Assembly (NCBI RefSeq): GCF_004795255.1
Contig: NZ_SSBQ01000002.1
Coordinates: 2,234,001-2,298,000 of the forward strand
Direction: 5' to 3'
DNA length: 64,000 nt
Origin: Streptomyces sp. RKND-216
GTDB lineage: Bacteria > Actinomycetota > Actinomycetes > Streptomycetales > Streptomycetaceae
A model generated the notes under the pieces. It searched no databases. It was not told the origin of the DNA and was given only the letters and a program-made list of their open reading frames with translations. Within the stretch, counting starts at the first letter, position 1. Every line of letters begins with the position of its first letter. Position numbers and translations under genes: made by a program. Below are positions 37,867-46,274 of this stretch, one piece after another.

Positions 37867-39105
37867 ATGACCGCTGCTACCCCTTCCGCACAGTCTCCCA
37901 CCGCACGACGCGTGTCGGCCCGCATCGGGTCGATCTCCGAGTCCGCGACGCTCGCCGTGGACGCCAAGGCGAAGGCCCTCAAGGCCGCCGGGCGCCCGGT
38001 GATCGGCTTCGGCGCGGGCGAGCCGGACTTCCCGACGCCCGACTACATCGTCGAGGCGGCGGTCGAGGCCTGCCGCGACCCGAAGAACCACCGCTACTCC
38101 CCGGCCGGCGGGCAGCCCGAGCTGAAGGCCGCGATCGTCGACAAGACGCTGCGCGACTCCGGTCGCCAGATCGAGGCCGCGAACATCCTGGTGACCAACG
38201 GCGGCAAGCAGGCCATCTACGAGGCCTTCGCCGCGGCCCTGGACCCGGGCGACGAGGTCATCGTGCCCGCGCCGTACTGGACGACCTACCCGGAGTCCAT
38301 CCAGCTCGCGGGCGGCGTGCCGGTGCCGGTGGTCGCGGACGAGTCCAGCGGCTACCGGGTGTCCGTGGAGCAGCTGGAGGCGGCGCGCACCGAGCGCACC
38401 AAAATGGTGGTCTTCGTCTCCCCGTCGAACCCGACCGGCGCGGTCTACAGCCGGGAGCAGACGGAGGAGATCGGCCGCTGGGCCGCCGAGCACGGGCTGT
38501 GGGTGCTGACCGACGAGATCTACGAGCACCTGGTCTACGGCGACGCCGCGTTCACCTCGCTGCCCGTGGTGGTGCCGGAGCTGGCGGACAAGTGCATCGT
38601 GGTCAACGGCGTCGCCAAGACGTACGCCATGACCGGCTGGCGGGTCGGCTGGGTCATCGGCCCCAAGGACGTCGTGAAGGCCGCGACGAACCTGCAGTCG
38701 CACGCCACCAGCAACGTGAGCAACGTCGCGCAGGTCGCGGCGATCGCCGCGCTCAGCGGCGACCTGGACGCCGTCGCGATGATGCGCGAGGCCTTCGACC
38801 GCCGGCGTCGGACCATCGTGCGGATGCTGAACGAGATCGACGGCGTGCTCTGCCCCGAGCCGGAGGGGGCGTTCTACGCCTACCCGTCGGTCAAGGGCGT
38901 GCTGGGCAAGGAGATCCGCGGCAGGCGGCCCGCCACCTCGGTGGAACTGGCGGAGGTGATCCTGGAGGAGGTCGAGGTCGCCGTCGTGCCGGGCGAGGCC
39001 TTCGGCACCCCCGGCTACCTGCGGCTTTCGTACGCGCTCGGCGACGAGGACCTGGTCGAGGGCGTCTCGCGCGTCCAGAAGCTGCTGGCCGAGGCACGCG
39101 ACTGA
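37867..39105 (+). CDS. aspC: Pyridoxal phosphate aminotransferase, aspartate type
   Basis: The 412-residue enzyme is a fold-type I, class I aminotransferase that most likely interconverts aspartate and oxaloacetate using 2-oxoglutarate and glutamate. The PLP lysine is K251 in [16 protein letters not shown]. The cofactor-binding segments NGGKQA, SPSNPTG (185-191) and DEIYEHL, and the substrate arginine near LRLSYA, are all present. The ATG chosen follows the family. It is the I-gamma type widespread in Gram-positives. It diverges from tRNA-Trp and ends at a strong hairpin. The symbol is by family and position. Confidence 0.93.
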   Translation: MTAATPSAQSPTARRVSARIGSISESATLAVDAKAKALKAAGRPVIGFGAGEPDFPTPDYIVEAAVEACRDPKNHRYSPAGGQPELKAAIVDKTLRDSGRQIEAANILVTNGGKQAIYEAFAAALDPGDEVIVPAPYWTTYPESIQLAGGVPVPVVADESSGYRVSVEQLEAARTERTKMVVFVSPSNPTGAVYSREQTEEIGRWAAEHGLWVLTDEIYEHLVYGDAAFTSLPVVVPELADKCIVVNGVAKTYAMTGWRVGWVIGPKDVVKAATNLQSHATSNVSNVAQVAAIAALSGDLDAVAMMREAFDRRRRTIVRMLNEIDGVLCPEPEGAFYAYPSVKGVLGKEIRGRRPATSVELAEVILEEVEVAVVPGEAFGTPGYLRLSYALGDEDLVEGVSRVQKLLAEARD

Positions 39106-39151
39106 TCCAGCCGACAGGCGGGGCCGCGGCATGCGGCCGTGCTTTCGGGCA

Positions 39152-39188
39152 AGCCCCCGTCCGGGGAATGCGGTTCCGGGCGGGGGCT
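39152..39188 (+). terminator. Terminator after the aminotransferase gene
   Basis: AGCCCCCG (39152-39159) pairs with CGGGGGCT (39181-39188), with an inner CCGG/CCGG and GAA/TTC stem. It lies between the aminotransferase stop and the deaminase start, 22 bases before the latter. Confidence 0.65.
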
Positions 39189-39209
39189 CGCGTGTAGCAG
39201 GATCAGGGG

Positions 39210-40232
39210 ATGGCACGAGAGGTACGTTCGCTCCCCAAGGCCCATCTGCACCTGCACTTCACCGGTTCGATGCGGCCCTCCACGCTGCTGGAACTCGCCG
39301 ACAAGTACGGCGTCCACCTGCCGGAGGCGCTGCGGAGCGGCGAGCCACCGAAGCTGCGGGCCACGGACGAACGCGGCTGGTTCCGCTTCCAGCGCCTCTA
39401 CGACGCCGCCCGCTCCTGCCTGCGGGCGCCGGAGGACATCCAGCGGCTGGTGCGCGAGGCCGCCGAGGAGGACGTGCGGGACGGCTCGCGGTGGCTGGAG
39501 ATCCAGGTCGACCCCACCTCGTACGCGCCCAGGCTGGGAGGACTGATCCCCGCGCTGGAGGTCATCCTCGACGCCATCGACCGGGCGATGCGGGACACCG
39601 GCCTCGAGATCCGCGTGCTGGTCGCCGCGAACCGCATGAAGCACCCCTTGGACGCCCGTACGCTCGCCCGGCTGGCCGTCCGCTACCGAGACCGGGGCAT
39701 CGTCGGCTTCGGCCTCTCCAACGACGAACGGCGGGGGTTCGCCCGCGACTTCGACCGTGCCTTCGCCATCGCCCGGGACGGCGGGCTGATCGCCGCGCCG
39801 CACGGGGGCGAGTTGTCGGGCCCGTCCAGCGTCCGGGACTGCCTGGACGACCTGCACGCCCTCCGCGTCGGCCACGGCGTCCGCGCGGCCGAGGACGCCC
39901 GACTGCTGGGCCGGCTCGCCGATCGCGGGGTGACCTGCGAGGTGTGCCCGGCGTCCAACGTGGCGCTCGGGGTGTACGACAAGCCGGAGGACGTGCCGCT
40001 GCGGGCTCTGTGGGACGCGGGCGTGCCGATGGCACTCGGCGCCGATGACCCGCTGCTCTTCGGCTCCCGGCTCGCAGCCCAGTACGAACTCGCCCGCGAC
40101 GCCCACGCGTTCACCGACGAGGAGCTGGCCGAACTGGCCCGCCAGTCGGTGCGCGGTTCCGTCGCCCCGGAGGACGTGCGGCGCGGGATGCTCGCCGACA
40201 TCGACGCGTGGCTGGCGGCACCGGCCGGCTGA
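39210..40232 (+). CDS. add: Adenosine deaminase family protein
   Basis: The 340-residue enzyme belongs to the adenosine deaminase family, which converts adenosine to inosine. The zinc and catalytic residues are present: HLH at 14-16 in KAHLHLHFTGS, PHGGE with the catalytic glutamate, VGHG, and ADDP with the paired aspartates. The family also includes adenine and AMP-type deaminases, so the exact substrate is inferred. It is transcribed away from the aminotransferase terminator and converges with murB, 33 bases apart. Confidence 0.92.
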   Translation: MAREVRSLPKAHLHLHFTGSMRPSTLLELADKYGVHLPEALRSGEPPKLRATDERGWFRFQRLYDAARSCLRAPEDIQRLVREAAEEDVRDGSRWLEIQVDPTSYAPRLGGLIPALEVILDAIDRAMRDTGLEIRVLVAANRMKHPLDARTLARLAVRYRDRGIVGFGLSNDERRGFARDFDRAFAIARDGGLIAAPHGGELSGPSSVRDCLDDLHALRVGHGVRAAEDARLLGRLADRGVTCEVCPASNVALGVYDKPEDVPLRALWDAGVPMALGADDPLLFGSRLAAQYELARDAHAFTDEELAELARQSVRGSVAPEDVRRGMLADIDAWLAAPAG

Positions 40233-40265
40233 CGTCGATGCCGGTGCCGCTGCCGGACGTGCGCC

Positions 40266-41321
40266 TCAGAGGGCGCAGCCGACCGTCACAGGTTCGTTGA
40301 CGAGCGTGACGCCGAAGGCGTCACGGACGCCCGTCCGCACCTCGCGCGCGAGGGCGAGCAGGTCGGCGGTCGTGGCGCGGCCCCGGTTGGTGAGGGCGAG
40401 GGTGTGCTTGCTGGAGATGCGTGCCGGGCCGTCGCCGTAGCCCTTGGTGAAGCCCGCCCGGTCGATCAGCCACGCGGCCGAGGTCTTGGTCCGGCCGTCG
40501 TCCGCGGGAAATGCAGGCGGGGTGACGTCCGGCCCGAGCCGTTCGGCGACGCGGGCGAGGAAGGCGGCGTACTCGGCGTCGTCGAGGATCGGGTTGGTGA
40601 AGAAGGAGCCGGCCGACCAGGTGTCGTGGTCCTCCGGGTCCAGCACCATGCCCTTTCCGGCACGGAGTTTGAGCACGGTCTCGCGGGCGGTGGCCGCCGC
40701 GACGCGTTCGCCGGGCTGGACGCCCAGCGCACGGGCCGTCTCGGCGTACTTCAGCGGCGCGGACATGCCGTCGGCGTCCTCCAGCGCGAACCGGACCCGC
40801 AGGACGACGAACCGCGTCGGGTCGGCCTTGAAGCGGCTGTGCCGGTAGGCGAAGCCGCACTCGGCGTTCGGGACGACGACGGTCTCGCGGGCACGGCGAT
40901 CGTAGGCGACGACCTCGGTGACCGTGGAGGAGACCTCCTGGCCGTACGCGCCGACGTTCTGGATGGGCGTCGCGCCCGCCGAGCCCGGGATGCCCGCCAG
41001 GCACTCGACGCCGGCCAGGCCGGCCTCGACCGTGCGGGCCACGGCCTCCGACCAGTTCTCGCCCGCGGCAAGTTCGAGCCGCGTGCCCTCCAGGTGGAAG
41101 CCGCGGGTGGCGATGCGCAGGGCCGTGCCGGGGAAGCCCGCGTCGGCGACGACCAGGTTGCTGCCGCCGCCGACGATCAGCAGCGGCGTCCCGGAGTCGT
41201 CAGCCTCGCGCACGGCCGCCACCACCTCGTCGTCGGTGGCGGCGGTCAGCAGACGTGCGGCGGGGCCGCCGAGCCGGAAGGTGGTCAGCGGGGCCAGCGG
41301 GGCGTCGTGGAATTCCTGCAC
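40266..41321 (-). CDS. murB: UDP-N-acetylmuramate dehydrogenase
   Basis: MurB (351 residues) reduces UDP-GlcNAc-enolpyruvate to UDP-MurNAc in peptidoglycan synthesis using FAD and NADPH. The FAD loop GGGSNLVVAD is at 51-60, and the active-site serine lies in AGSFFTNPILDD. The start is uncertain. I used the GTG giving VQEFHDAPLAPLTTFRLGGP, the usual family start. GTG codons 2 and 7 codons upstream are also open and no good ribosome site decides. It is transcribed on its own. Confidence 0.94.
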   Translation of the reverse strand: MQEFHDAPLAPLTTFRLGGPAARLLTAATDDEVVAAVREADDSGTPLLIVGGGSNLVVADAGFPGTALRIATRGFHLEGTRLELAAGENWSEAVARTVEAGLAGVECLAGIPGSAGATPIQNVGAYGQEVSSTVTEVVAYDRRARETVVVPNAECGFAYRHSRFKADPTRFVVLRVRFALEDADGMSAPLKYAETARALGVQPGERVAAATARETVLKLRAGKGMVLDPEDHDTWSAGSFFTNPILDDAEYAAFLARVAERLGPDVTPPAFPADDGRTKTSAAWLIDRAGFTKGYGDGPARISSKHTLALTNRGRATTADLLALAREVRTGVRDAFGVTLVNEPVTVGCAL

Positions 41322-41401
41322 GCGCACAAGAGTACGTTCCACGCGGGAAGCGCTGCGTCCCGCGCGCGGCGGGGCGGTCCCCTCGGGGAGACCGGGGTCT
41401 C

Positions 41402-41836
41402 TCAGGCCAGGGCGACCACGGCGCGGGACATGCCCAGCACCTTCTGCCCGGCGGCCGTCACGGTCAGGTCGACGCGGACAGTGCGGGCCGCGTCGTCCAG
41501 CTTCGCGGCGACCTTGCCGGAGACCTCCACTCGCGCGCCCTCGCCGTCGTCCGGCACCACGACCGGCCTGGTGAAGCGCACCCCGTACTCGCGTACGGCG
41601 CCCGGGTCGCCGGCCCAGTCGGTGACCACGCGGGCGGCCTCGGCCATGGTGAACATGCCGTGCGCGATGACGTTCGGCAGGCCGACCTCGGTGGCGAACC
41701 GCTCGTTCCAGTGAATCGGGTTGAAGTCCCCGGAGGCGCCCGCGTAGCGGACGAGCATGTCGCGGGTCACCGGGAAGGTCTGCGCGGGCAGTTCGGTGCC
41801 GACCTCGACGTCGGTATAGGCGATCGCAGCGGTCAT
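41402..41836 (-). CDS. MaoC-type dehydratase, HadB-like
   Basis: The 144-residue protein has a hot-dog fold with the hydratase 2 motif (YAGASGDFNPIHWNERFATE, then HGMFTM). D37 and H42 are the likely catalytic pair. In mycobacteria HadB pairs with HadA to dehydrate 3-hydroxyacyl-ACP in FAS-II. This gene is in the same order beside rpmG and the same tRNAs. It lies eight bases after the HadA-like gene. In Streptomyces the acyl substrate is unknown. Confidence 0.92.
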   Translation of the reverse strand: MTAAIAYTDVEVGTELPAQTFPVTRDMLVRYAGASGDFNPIHWNERFATEVGLPNVIAHGMFTMAEAARVVTDWAGDPGAVREYGVRFTRPVVVPDDGEGARVEVSGKVAAKLDDAARTVRVDLTVTAAGQKVLGMSRAVVALA

Positions 41837-41844
41837 CGTCTCGC

Positions 41845-42297
41845 TCAGCCTTCCTCGGCGGCGCGCGCCACCAGCTTCGTCCAGGCGGTCACGACGTGCT
41901 CGCCGGCCTCGTCGTGCACCTCGCCGCGCACGTCCAGGATGTCGTTGCCGGCCATGGACTTCACCGACTCGATGGTGGAGGTGACGGTCAGCAGGTCGCC
42001 GGCACGTACGGGCCGGCGGTAGGCGAACCGCTGGTCGCCGTGCACCACCCGGCTGTAGTCCAGGCCCAGTTTGGGGTCCTGCACGACCTCGAACGCGGCC
42101 CGGTAGGTGAGGGAGAACACGAAGGTGGGCGGCGCGACCACGTCCGGGTGGCCCAGCTTCGCGGCCGCGTCCCGGTCGGTGTAGGCCGGGTTGGCGTCAC
42201 CGATGGCCTCGGCGAACTCGCGGATCTTCTCCCGGCCGACCTCGTAGGGCCGGGAGGGCGGGTAGCTGCGTCCGACGAAGGACTGGTCGAGCGCCAT
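41845..42297 (-). CDS. MaoC-like dehydratase partner, HadA-like
   Basis: The 150-residue product is a FAS1-type dehydratase of the hot-dog fold (EKIREFAEAIGDANPAYTDR). It lacks the DxxxxH catalytic motif, as HadA does, and should act as the substrate-binding half of a heterodimer with the product of the next gene. The synteny thrT-metT-rpmG-hadA-hadB matches mycobacteria, except that murB and other genes separate it from tRNA-Trp here. Confidence 0.92.
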   Translation of the reverse strand: MALDQSFVGRSYPPSRPYEVGREKIREFAEAIGDANPAYTDRDAAAKLGHPDVVAPPTFVFSLTYRAAFEVVQDPKLGLDYSRVVHGDQRFAYRRPVRAGDLLTVTSTIESVKSMAGNDILDVRGEVHDEAGEHVVTAWTKLVARAAEEG

Positions 42298-42416
42298 GGA
42301 TCTCGGTCTCCTGAATCTCTGCCTGCCGCCGGGGCGGGAAGAACGATGTGAGGCCGCCCCCGACGGGCGGGGGCGGCCTCACATGCGAAGTACGTCTGCG
42401 CGTCAGCGCGGGTACG

Positions 42417-42581
42417 TCAGCGCGTCTCGCGGTGCGCGGTGTGCGCGTTGCAGCGCGGGCAGTGCTTTTTCATCTCCATGCGGTCCGGGTTGTTACGCCG
42501 GTTCTTCTTGGTGATGTAGTTCCGCTCCTTGCACTCCACGCAGGCCAGCGTGATCTTCGGGCGGACGTCGGTGGCAGCCAC
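42417..42581 (-). CDS. rpmG: 50S ribosomal protein L33, zinc-binding
   Basis: This 54-residue L33 starts with GTG ([18 protein letters not shown]), with AAGGAG seven bases upstream. C14, C17, C41 and C44 make it the zinc-binding (C+) type. Streptomyces usually carry other L33 copies without cysteines. It lies between tRNA-Met and the HadA-like gene. Confidence 0.95.
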   Translation of the reverse strand: MAATDVRPKITLACVECKERNYITKKNRRNNPDRMEMKKHCPRCNAHTAHRETR

Positions 42582-42671
42582 GTGAGTGCTCCTTGACGGA
42601 CGGGACGGGTTGAACGCAGAAAGAGTAGCCGACCGGAGGACCGAGCCCGCAATCGGCTACTGTCAGTGAAG

Positions 42672-42744
42672 TAGCGGCGACCGGACTTGAACCGGTGACA
42701 CAACGATTATGAGCCGTTTGCTCTACCGACTGAGCTACGCCGCC
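42672..42744 (-). tRNA. tRNA-Met (CAT), elongator type
   Basis: The 73-base cloverleaf has acceptor GGCGGCG/CGCCGCT (G-U first pair), anticodon loop CTCATAA and T arm CCGGTTCAAGTCCGG. The first base pair is formed, so it is the elongator, not the initiator. The discriminator is A. No CCA is encoded. Confidence 0.95.
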
Positions 42745-42798
42745 GCGATGCGCTTCGACCTCCGCCCGGATGAACCGGACGGCGACCTCACACATCAG

Positions 42799-42871
42799 AG
42801 CCCCAAAACGGAATCGAACCGTTGACCTTCTCCTTACCATGGAGACGCTCTGCCGACTGAGCTATTGGGGC
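42799..42871 (-). tRNA. tRNA-Thr (GGT)
   Basis: The 73-base tRNA has acceptor GCCCCAA/TTGGGGC, anticodon stem TCTCC/GGAGA and loop ATGGTAA (anticodon GGT). No CCA is encoded. It is the first gene of the tRNA-Thr, tRNA-Met, rpmG set. TTTCAC and TGTAGT 17 bases apart just upstream may be its promoter, but the match is weak. Confidence 0.95.
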
Positions 42872-43086
42872 GAGCGGTGAAGACACTACACGGTCCCGGC
42901 TCGATACGTGAAATCCGTATCCGGGGCCGCGGTACCGCACAGTCGTACTGCTCCTCCTGCCACCACGCCGGTACGACTATTCCGCTCCTCCGCTGCGTCT
43001 CCCGCTGCGCACCGTACGCTCGTCACACGCCGGGCCACCGTGATCAGCCGCCGGCCCCTAACGCCGCCGCGACCGCTGGGGAGACG

Positions 43087-44397
43087 ATGGGCGACAGCCA
43101 GACGCCGGACCCCGAGGCCGGTTCCGGCTCCCCCGCCGACGGCTCCGGCCTGCTGCTGAGCGGCGCCCGCCTCGCCGACGGCCGGACCGTGGACGTCCGG
43201 CTGGGCGGCGGCCGCATCGAGGCCGTCGGCACCGCGGGCAGCCTCGCCGCCAGCACCGGAACCCGGCCCGGCGCCCGCGTCGACCTGAGCGGATACCTGC
43301 TGCTGCCCGCTCCCGCCGAAGCGCACGCCCACCACGACACCGCCCTGACCGCCGCGAGCGGCACCCCGGACGCCCGGACCGCGGAGGGCAGGACCACCGG
43401 CAGCGGGGCGCGCGCGGGCGGACCGCCGTCCGACGACGTCGAGGAGGTGCAGCGCCGCACCACCGAGGCGGCCCTGCTCCAGCTCGGCCACGGCGCCACC
43501 GCGCTGCGCAGCCATGTACGCATCGGCGACGTGGTCGGGCTGCGTTCCCTGGAGGCCGTGCTCCAGGCCCGCCGCAGCCTGCGCGGCCTCGCCGACCTCA
43601 CCACCGTCGCCGTGCCCCGCCTCCTCACCGGACGCGCCGGCGAGGAGGAACTCGCGATGCTGCGCGACGCCCTGAAGATGGGCGCCACCGTCGTCGGCGG
43701 CTGCCCCGACCTCGACCCCGACCCGGGCGGCTACGTCGAGGCGGTCCTCACCGTCGCCGCCGAACACGGCTGCGCCGTGGACCTGCACACCGACGCCGCC
43801 GACCCGGCCCGGCTGGCCCGCCTCGCCGCCGCCGCGGGCGGCCTCCGCCCCGGCGTGACCCTCGGCCCGTGCGGCGGCCTCTCCCGGCTGCCGCACGACC
43901 TCGCCACCCGCGCCGCCGAGCAGCTCGCCGCCGCCGGGGTCACCGTGGTCGCGCTCCCCCAGGGCAGCTGCGCCGCCCTGGAACACTCCGGCGTCGCGAC
44001 CTCGGCGCCCGTACGGCTGCTGCGGGCGGCCGGCGTCCGCGTCGCGGCCGGCAGCGGGGCTCTGCGCGACGCCGCCAATCCGGTCGGCCGCGGCGACCCG
44101 CTGGAGGCCGCCTACCTGCTCGCCTCGCGCGGCGAGGCCGGCGCCGACGGCGCCTACCGTGCGGTCAGCTCGGACGCCCGCACGGCCATGGGGCTGCCGG
44201 AAGTGCGCGTCGAAGCCGGTTTCCCGGCCGAACTCCTCGCAGTGCGCGGCCAGGACGTCGCCGGCGCGCTGTCCCTCTCGTACAGCCGGATCGTCATCCA
44301 CCGCGGCCGCGTGGTGGCACGCACCAGCGCGGTACGGGAGTACTGCGACTCCGCCGCCGCGGTGGAGCTCGACCTGCCGCGGCAGGCGCAGGGCTGA
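43087..44397 (+). CDS. CodA-like amidohydrolase, probably degenerate
   Basis: The 436-residue protein has the amidohydrolase layout: an N-terminal beta sandwich, a TIM barrel opening at LLLPAPAEAHAHHDTAL (71-87) and a closing segment (IVIHRGRVVART). It is closest in layout to cytosine deaminase CodA. H80, H82 and H234 are present. However, the catalytic glutamate position reads HTDAAD, the next metal histidine region reads LGPCGG, and the metal aspartate region reads GSGALRD. The catalytic set therefore looks lost. It may be a non-catalytic binder or an enzyme with different chemistry. A 215-base gap with no gene precedes it. Confidence 0.8.
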   Translation: MGDSQTPDPEAGSGSPADGSGLLLSGARLADGRTVDVRLGGGRIEAVGTAGSLAASTGTRPGARVDLSGYLLLPAPAEAHAHHDTALTAASGTPDARTAEGRTTGSGARAGGPPSDDVEEVQRRTTEAALLQLGHGATALRSHVRIGDVVGLRSLEAVLQARRSLRGLADLTTVAVPRLLTGRAGEEELAMLRDALKMGATVVGGCPDLDPDPGGYVEAVLTVAAEHGCAVDLHTDAADPARLARLAAAAGGLRPGVTLGPCGGLSRLPHDLATRAAEQLAAAGVTVVALPQGSCAALEHSGVATSAPVRLLRAAGVRVAAGSGALRDAANPVGRGDPLEAAYLLASRGEAGADGAYRAVSSDARTAMGLPEVRVEAGFPAELLAVRGQDVAGALSLSYSRIVIHRGRVVARTSAVREYCDSAAAVELDLPRQAQG

Positions 44398-44439
44398 CGC
44401 TCCGTCCGGCACGACACCGGAGGGCGTACGGTCGGGGGC

Positions 44440-45105
44440 ATGCGTACAGTCATCGCCGGTGGACACGGAAAGATCGCACTGCGCCTGGAGGCGCTCCTCG
44501 CCGACCGCGGCGACCGGGCCGTGGGCCTGATCCGCAACCCCGCCCACGCGGACGACGTGACGGCCACGGGTGCCGAACCCGCCGTCTGCGACCTGGAGTC
44601 GGCGACCGCGGACGAGGTCGCCCGCGCGCTGGAGGGCGCGGACGCGGCCGTCTTCGCGGCCGGAGCGGGCCCGGGCAGCGGAGCAGCCCGCAAGGAGACC
44701 GTGGACCGCGACGCGGCGATCCTGTTCGCCGACGCCGCCGCCCGCGCGGGCGTACGACGGTTCCTGGTCGTCTCCGCGATGGGCGTCGACGAGGAGCCGC
44801 CCGCCGACATGGACCCGGTCTTCGCCGCCTACCTGCGCGCCAAAGGCGCCGCCGACGCGGCCGTACGGGCACGCGGCGACCTGGACTGGACGATCCTGCG
44901 GCCCGGCCGCCTCACCGACGACCCCCCGACGGGCCGGGTCGCGCTGTCCGCTCACACGGGCCGCTCCGAGGTGCCGCGCGCGGACGTCGCGGCGGTGCTG
45001 GCCGCGCTGCTGGACGAGCCGCGCACGGCCGGTCTCACCCTGGAGCTGGTCTCCGGCGACACGACCGTTCCCGACGCGGTCGCCGCCGCCGTATCCCGGC
45101 GCTGA
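44440..45105 (+). CDS. NAD(P)-binding protein, atypical SDR/NmrA type
   Basis: The 221-residue protein has an N-terminal Rossmann motif (AGGHGKIALRLEALL, 6-20) and the segments VFAAGAGPGSG, FLVVSAMGVDE and DWTILRPGRLTDDPP typical of the atypical short-chain reductase subgroup (NAD(P)H-binding, YwnB/NmrA-like). It lacks a clear YxxxK catalytic pair, though YLRAKGAAD (YxxxK, about 130-134) is close. It may sense redox state or act as an epimerase or reductase. It lies 42 bases after the amidohydrolase and may be co-transcribed with it. Confidence 0.85.
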   Translation: MRTVIAGGHGKIALRLEALLADRGDRAVGLIRNPAHADDVTATGAEPAVCDLESATADEVARALEGADAAVFAAGAGPGSGAARKETVDRDAAILFADAAARAGVRRFLVVSAMGVDEEPPADMDPVFAAYLRAKGAADAAVRARGDLDWTILRPGRLTDDPPTGRVALSAHTGRSEVPRADVAAVLAALLDEPRTAGLTLELVSGDTTVPDAVAAAVSRR

Positions 45106-45117
45106 ACAGCCCTTTCG

Positions 45118-45777
45118 CTACAGGAGAGCGGCGATCTCGGCCGCCGTCCACCGCATCGCCGCCCCGGGTCGCCGCGCCAGGTGCGCGGCGATGCGGGCGG
45201 CCGGCCAGGCGTGCGACACCTGCAGCCCCGAGGCCAGCCACCGCAGGTACGCGGCCGCCGGCGGCCGCCACGCCACGTCGCCCATCCCCCACGGAGCGGT
45301 GAAGGTGAGCACCGGGCGCCCGTCCAGCGATCCGGGGCAGACCAGCGTCTCGTAACAGCCCGACCCCATCCGGGACCGGCCCTCCGCCAGCACCCCGGAG
45401 AGGTCCAGGTCCGCCCCGGGCGGGCGGTGCATCTCCTGCGCCGCGATGTCGGAGAACTGCCGCGCGCTGATCAGATAGGCCCGGGCCGGCGTCTCACCGC
45501 GGGCGCCCGGGTCGTAGAAGGCCATACCTCCGGTCCACGCGGGCGACTCCAGTGCGAAGTACACCTGGCCCGGCAGCATGATCGGTTCCGTGCGCGGGGG
45601 ATCCTGCGGCTCACGGCACCCCGGATACGTCCGCCTGCCGCCCGGCGGCTTCCCGCCGCGCAGGTAGAAGCCGAGCCGCGTGTGGTGCAGGTTCGACCCG
45701 TAGGCCGCGTACCACACGTGCTCCGTGTCGGCGCCCTCCGCCCGCCTCGGGCCGAGCCGCCGCAACTGTCTGCTCAT
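45118..45777 (-). CDS. YGSNL protein, gamma-glutamylcyclotransferase-like
   Basis: The 219-residue protein has WYAAYGSNLHHTRLGFYL near residues 22-39. The YGSNL motif marks the gamma-glutamylcyclotransferase-like (AIG2/ChaC-like) fold. The usual active glutamate may be in GETPARAYLISARQ. Some databases call relatives histone deacetylase, which the sequence does not support. It is cytosolic with no signal. It converges with the SDR gene, 12 bases apart. The substrate is unknown. Confidence 0.85.
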   Translation of the reverse strand: MSRQLRRLGPRRAEGADTEHVWYAAYGSNLHHTRLGFYLRGGKPPGGRRTYPGCREPQDPPRTEPIMLPGQVYFALESPAWTGGMAFYDPGARGETPARAYLISARQFSDIAAQEMHRPPGADLDLSGVLAEGRSRMGSGCYETLVCPGSLDGRPVLTFTAPWGMGDVAWRPPAAAYLRWLASGLQVSHAWPAARIAAHLARRPGAAMRWTAAEIAALL

Positions 45778-45993
45778 CCGTCCCCAGCGTAGGGGGCAGC
45801 CCCCGCAGCCCCCGGGAAGGCCGCCGGTCCACGACGCATGGCACGGCTTCTCGCCGCCTTCTCGCATCGCCGCCGGTCGTCAGACGTGCCGGTCCGGGCG
45901 ATCTGTGGACACAATGACGTCATGGCCGAGTCACCCTCCACCTGTCCCGAGCCTCACTGCTCGCTGCTGTCCGTGTGGTCGAAGGACTCGGTG

Positions 45994-46140
45994 TTGTCGG
46001 TCGGTTCGGTGGGGTCGGTCCTTTCGATCGGGTCCGTCGGCTCCGCCCTCTCCGTCGGCTCAGTCGGGAGCACCCTGTCGGTCGGCTCAATCGGCTCTGC
46101 CCTGTCGCTGATCTCGGCCGGATCGTGGCTGAGCACGGGA
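45994..46140 (+). repeat. 27-bp tandem coding repeats
   Basis: Diverged tandem copies of a 27-base unit encode the nine-residue motif VGSxLSxGS. They start near 45997 and fade by about 46140. Copies differ mainly at third codon positions, which suggests selection on the protein rather than recent slippage. Confidence 0.6.
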
Positions 46141-46268
46141 TCTCTGCTGTCCGCCCGATCGCGGTGGTCGGTGCTGTCCTGGGCCTCCTCGCGGGGCTTC
46201 CTGTCCGCCGGGACCATGGGTGCGGTGGCCGGAACCGGCTTGGTTCTGGCCCGGGCGATCTACGGGCC

Positions 46269-46274
46269 GCTAGC
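46269..46274. repeat. Target site duplication, left (GCTAGC)
   Basis: GCTAGC at 46269-46274 is repeated at 47326-47331. It fits NCTAGN, the known 6-bp target duplicated by IS481. Confidence 0.85.

Larger units (their letters stand above)
45922..46274 (+). pseudogene. xxS triplet-repeat protein, broken by an insertion sequence
   Basis: From the ATG at 45922 the frame gives 117 residues before the insertion sequence. Serine occupies every third position from 14 to 89 (14, 17, 20 and so on), 26 triplets in a row. The repeat unit is nine residues, VGSxLSxGS, with valine, isoleucine, leucine or glycine between. The head holds TCPEPHC and the tail is a possible membrane helix (about 99-112). Restoring the DNA without the insertion continues the frame about 50 more codons to a stop near 47460. 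No function is known. A solenoid-like or membrane-packing fold is possible. The antisense strand also has an open frame (45954-46217), so the coding strand is not certain. Confidence 0.55.

Noticed and set aside
45994..46140. Tandem repeat as a CRISPR or satellite
   Set aside because: The 27-base units have no unique spacers and vary mostly at third codon positions, so they are coding repeats.
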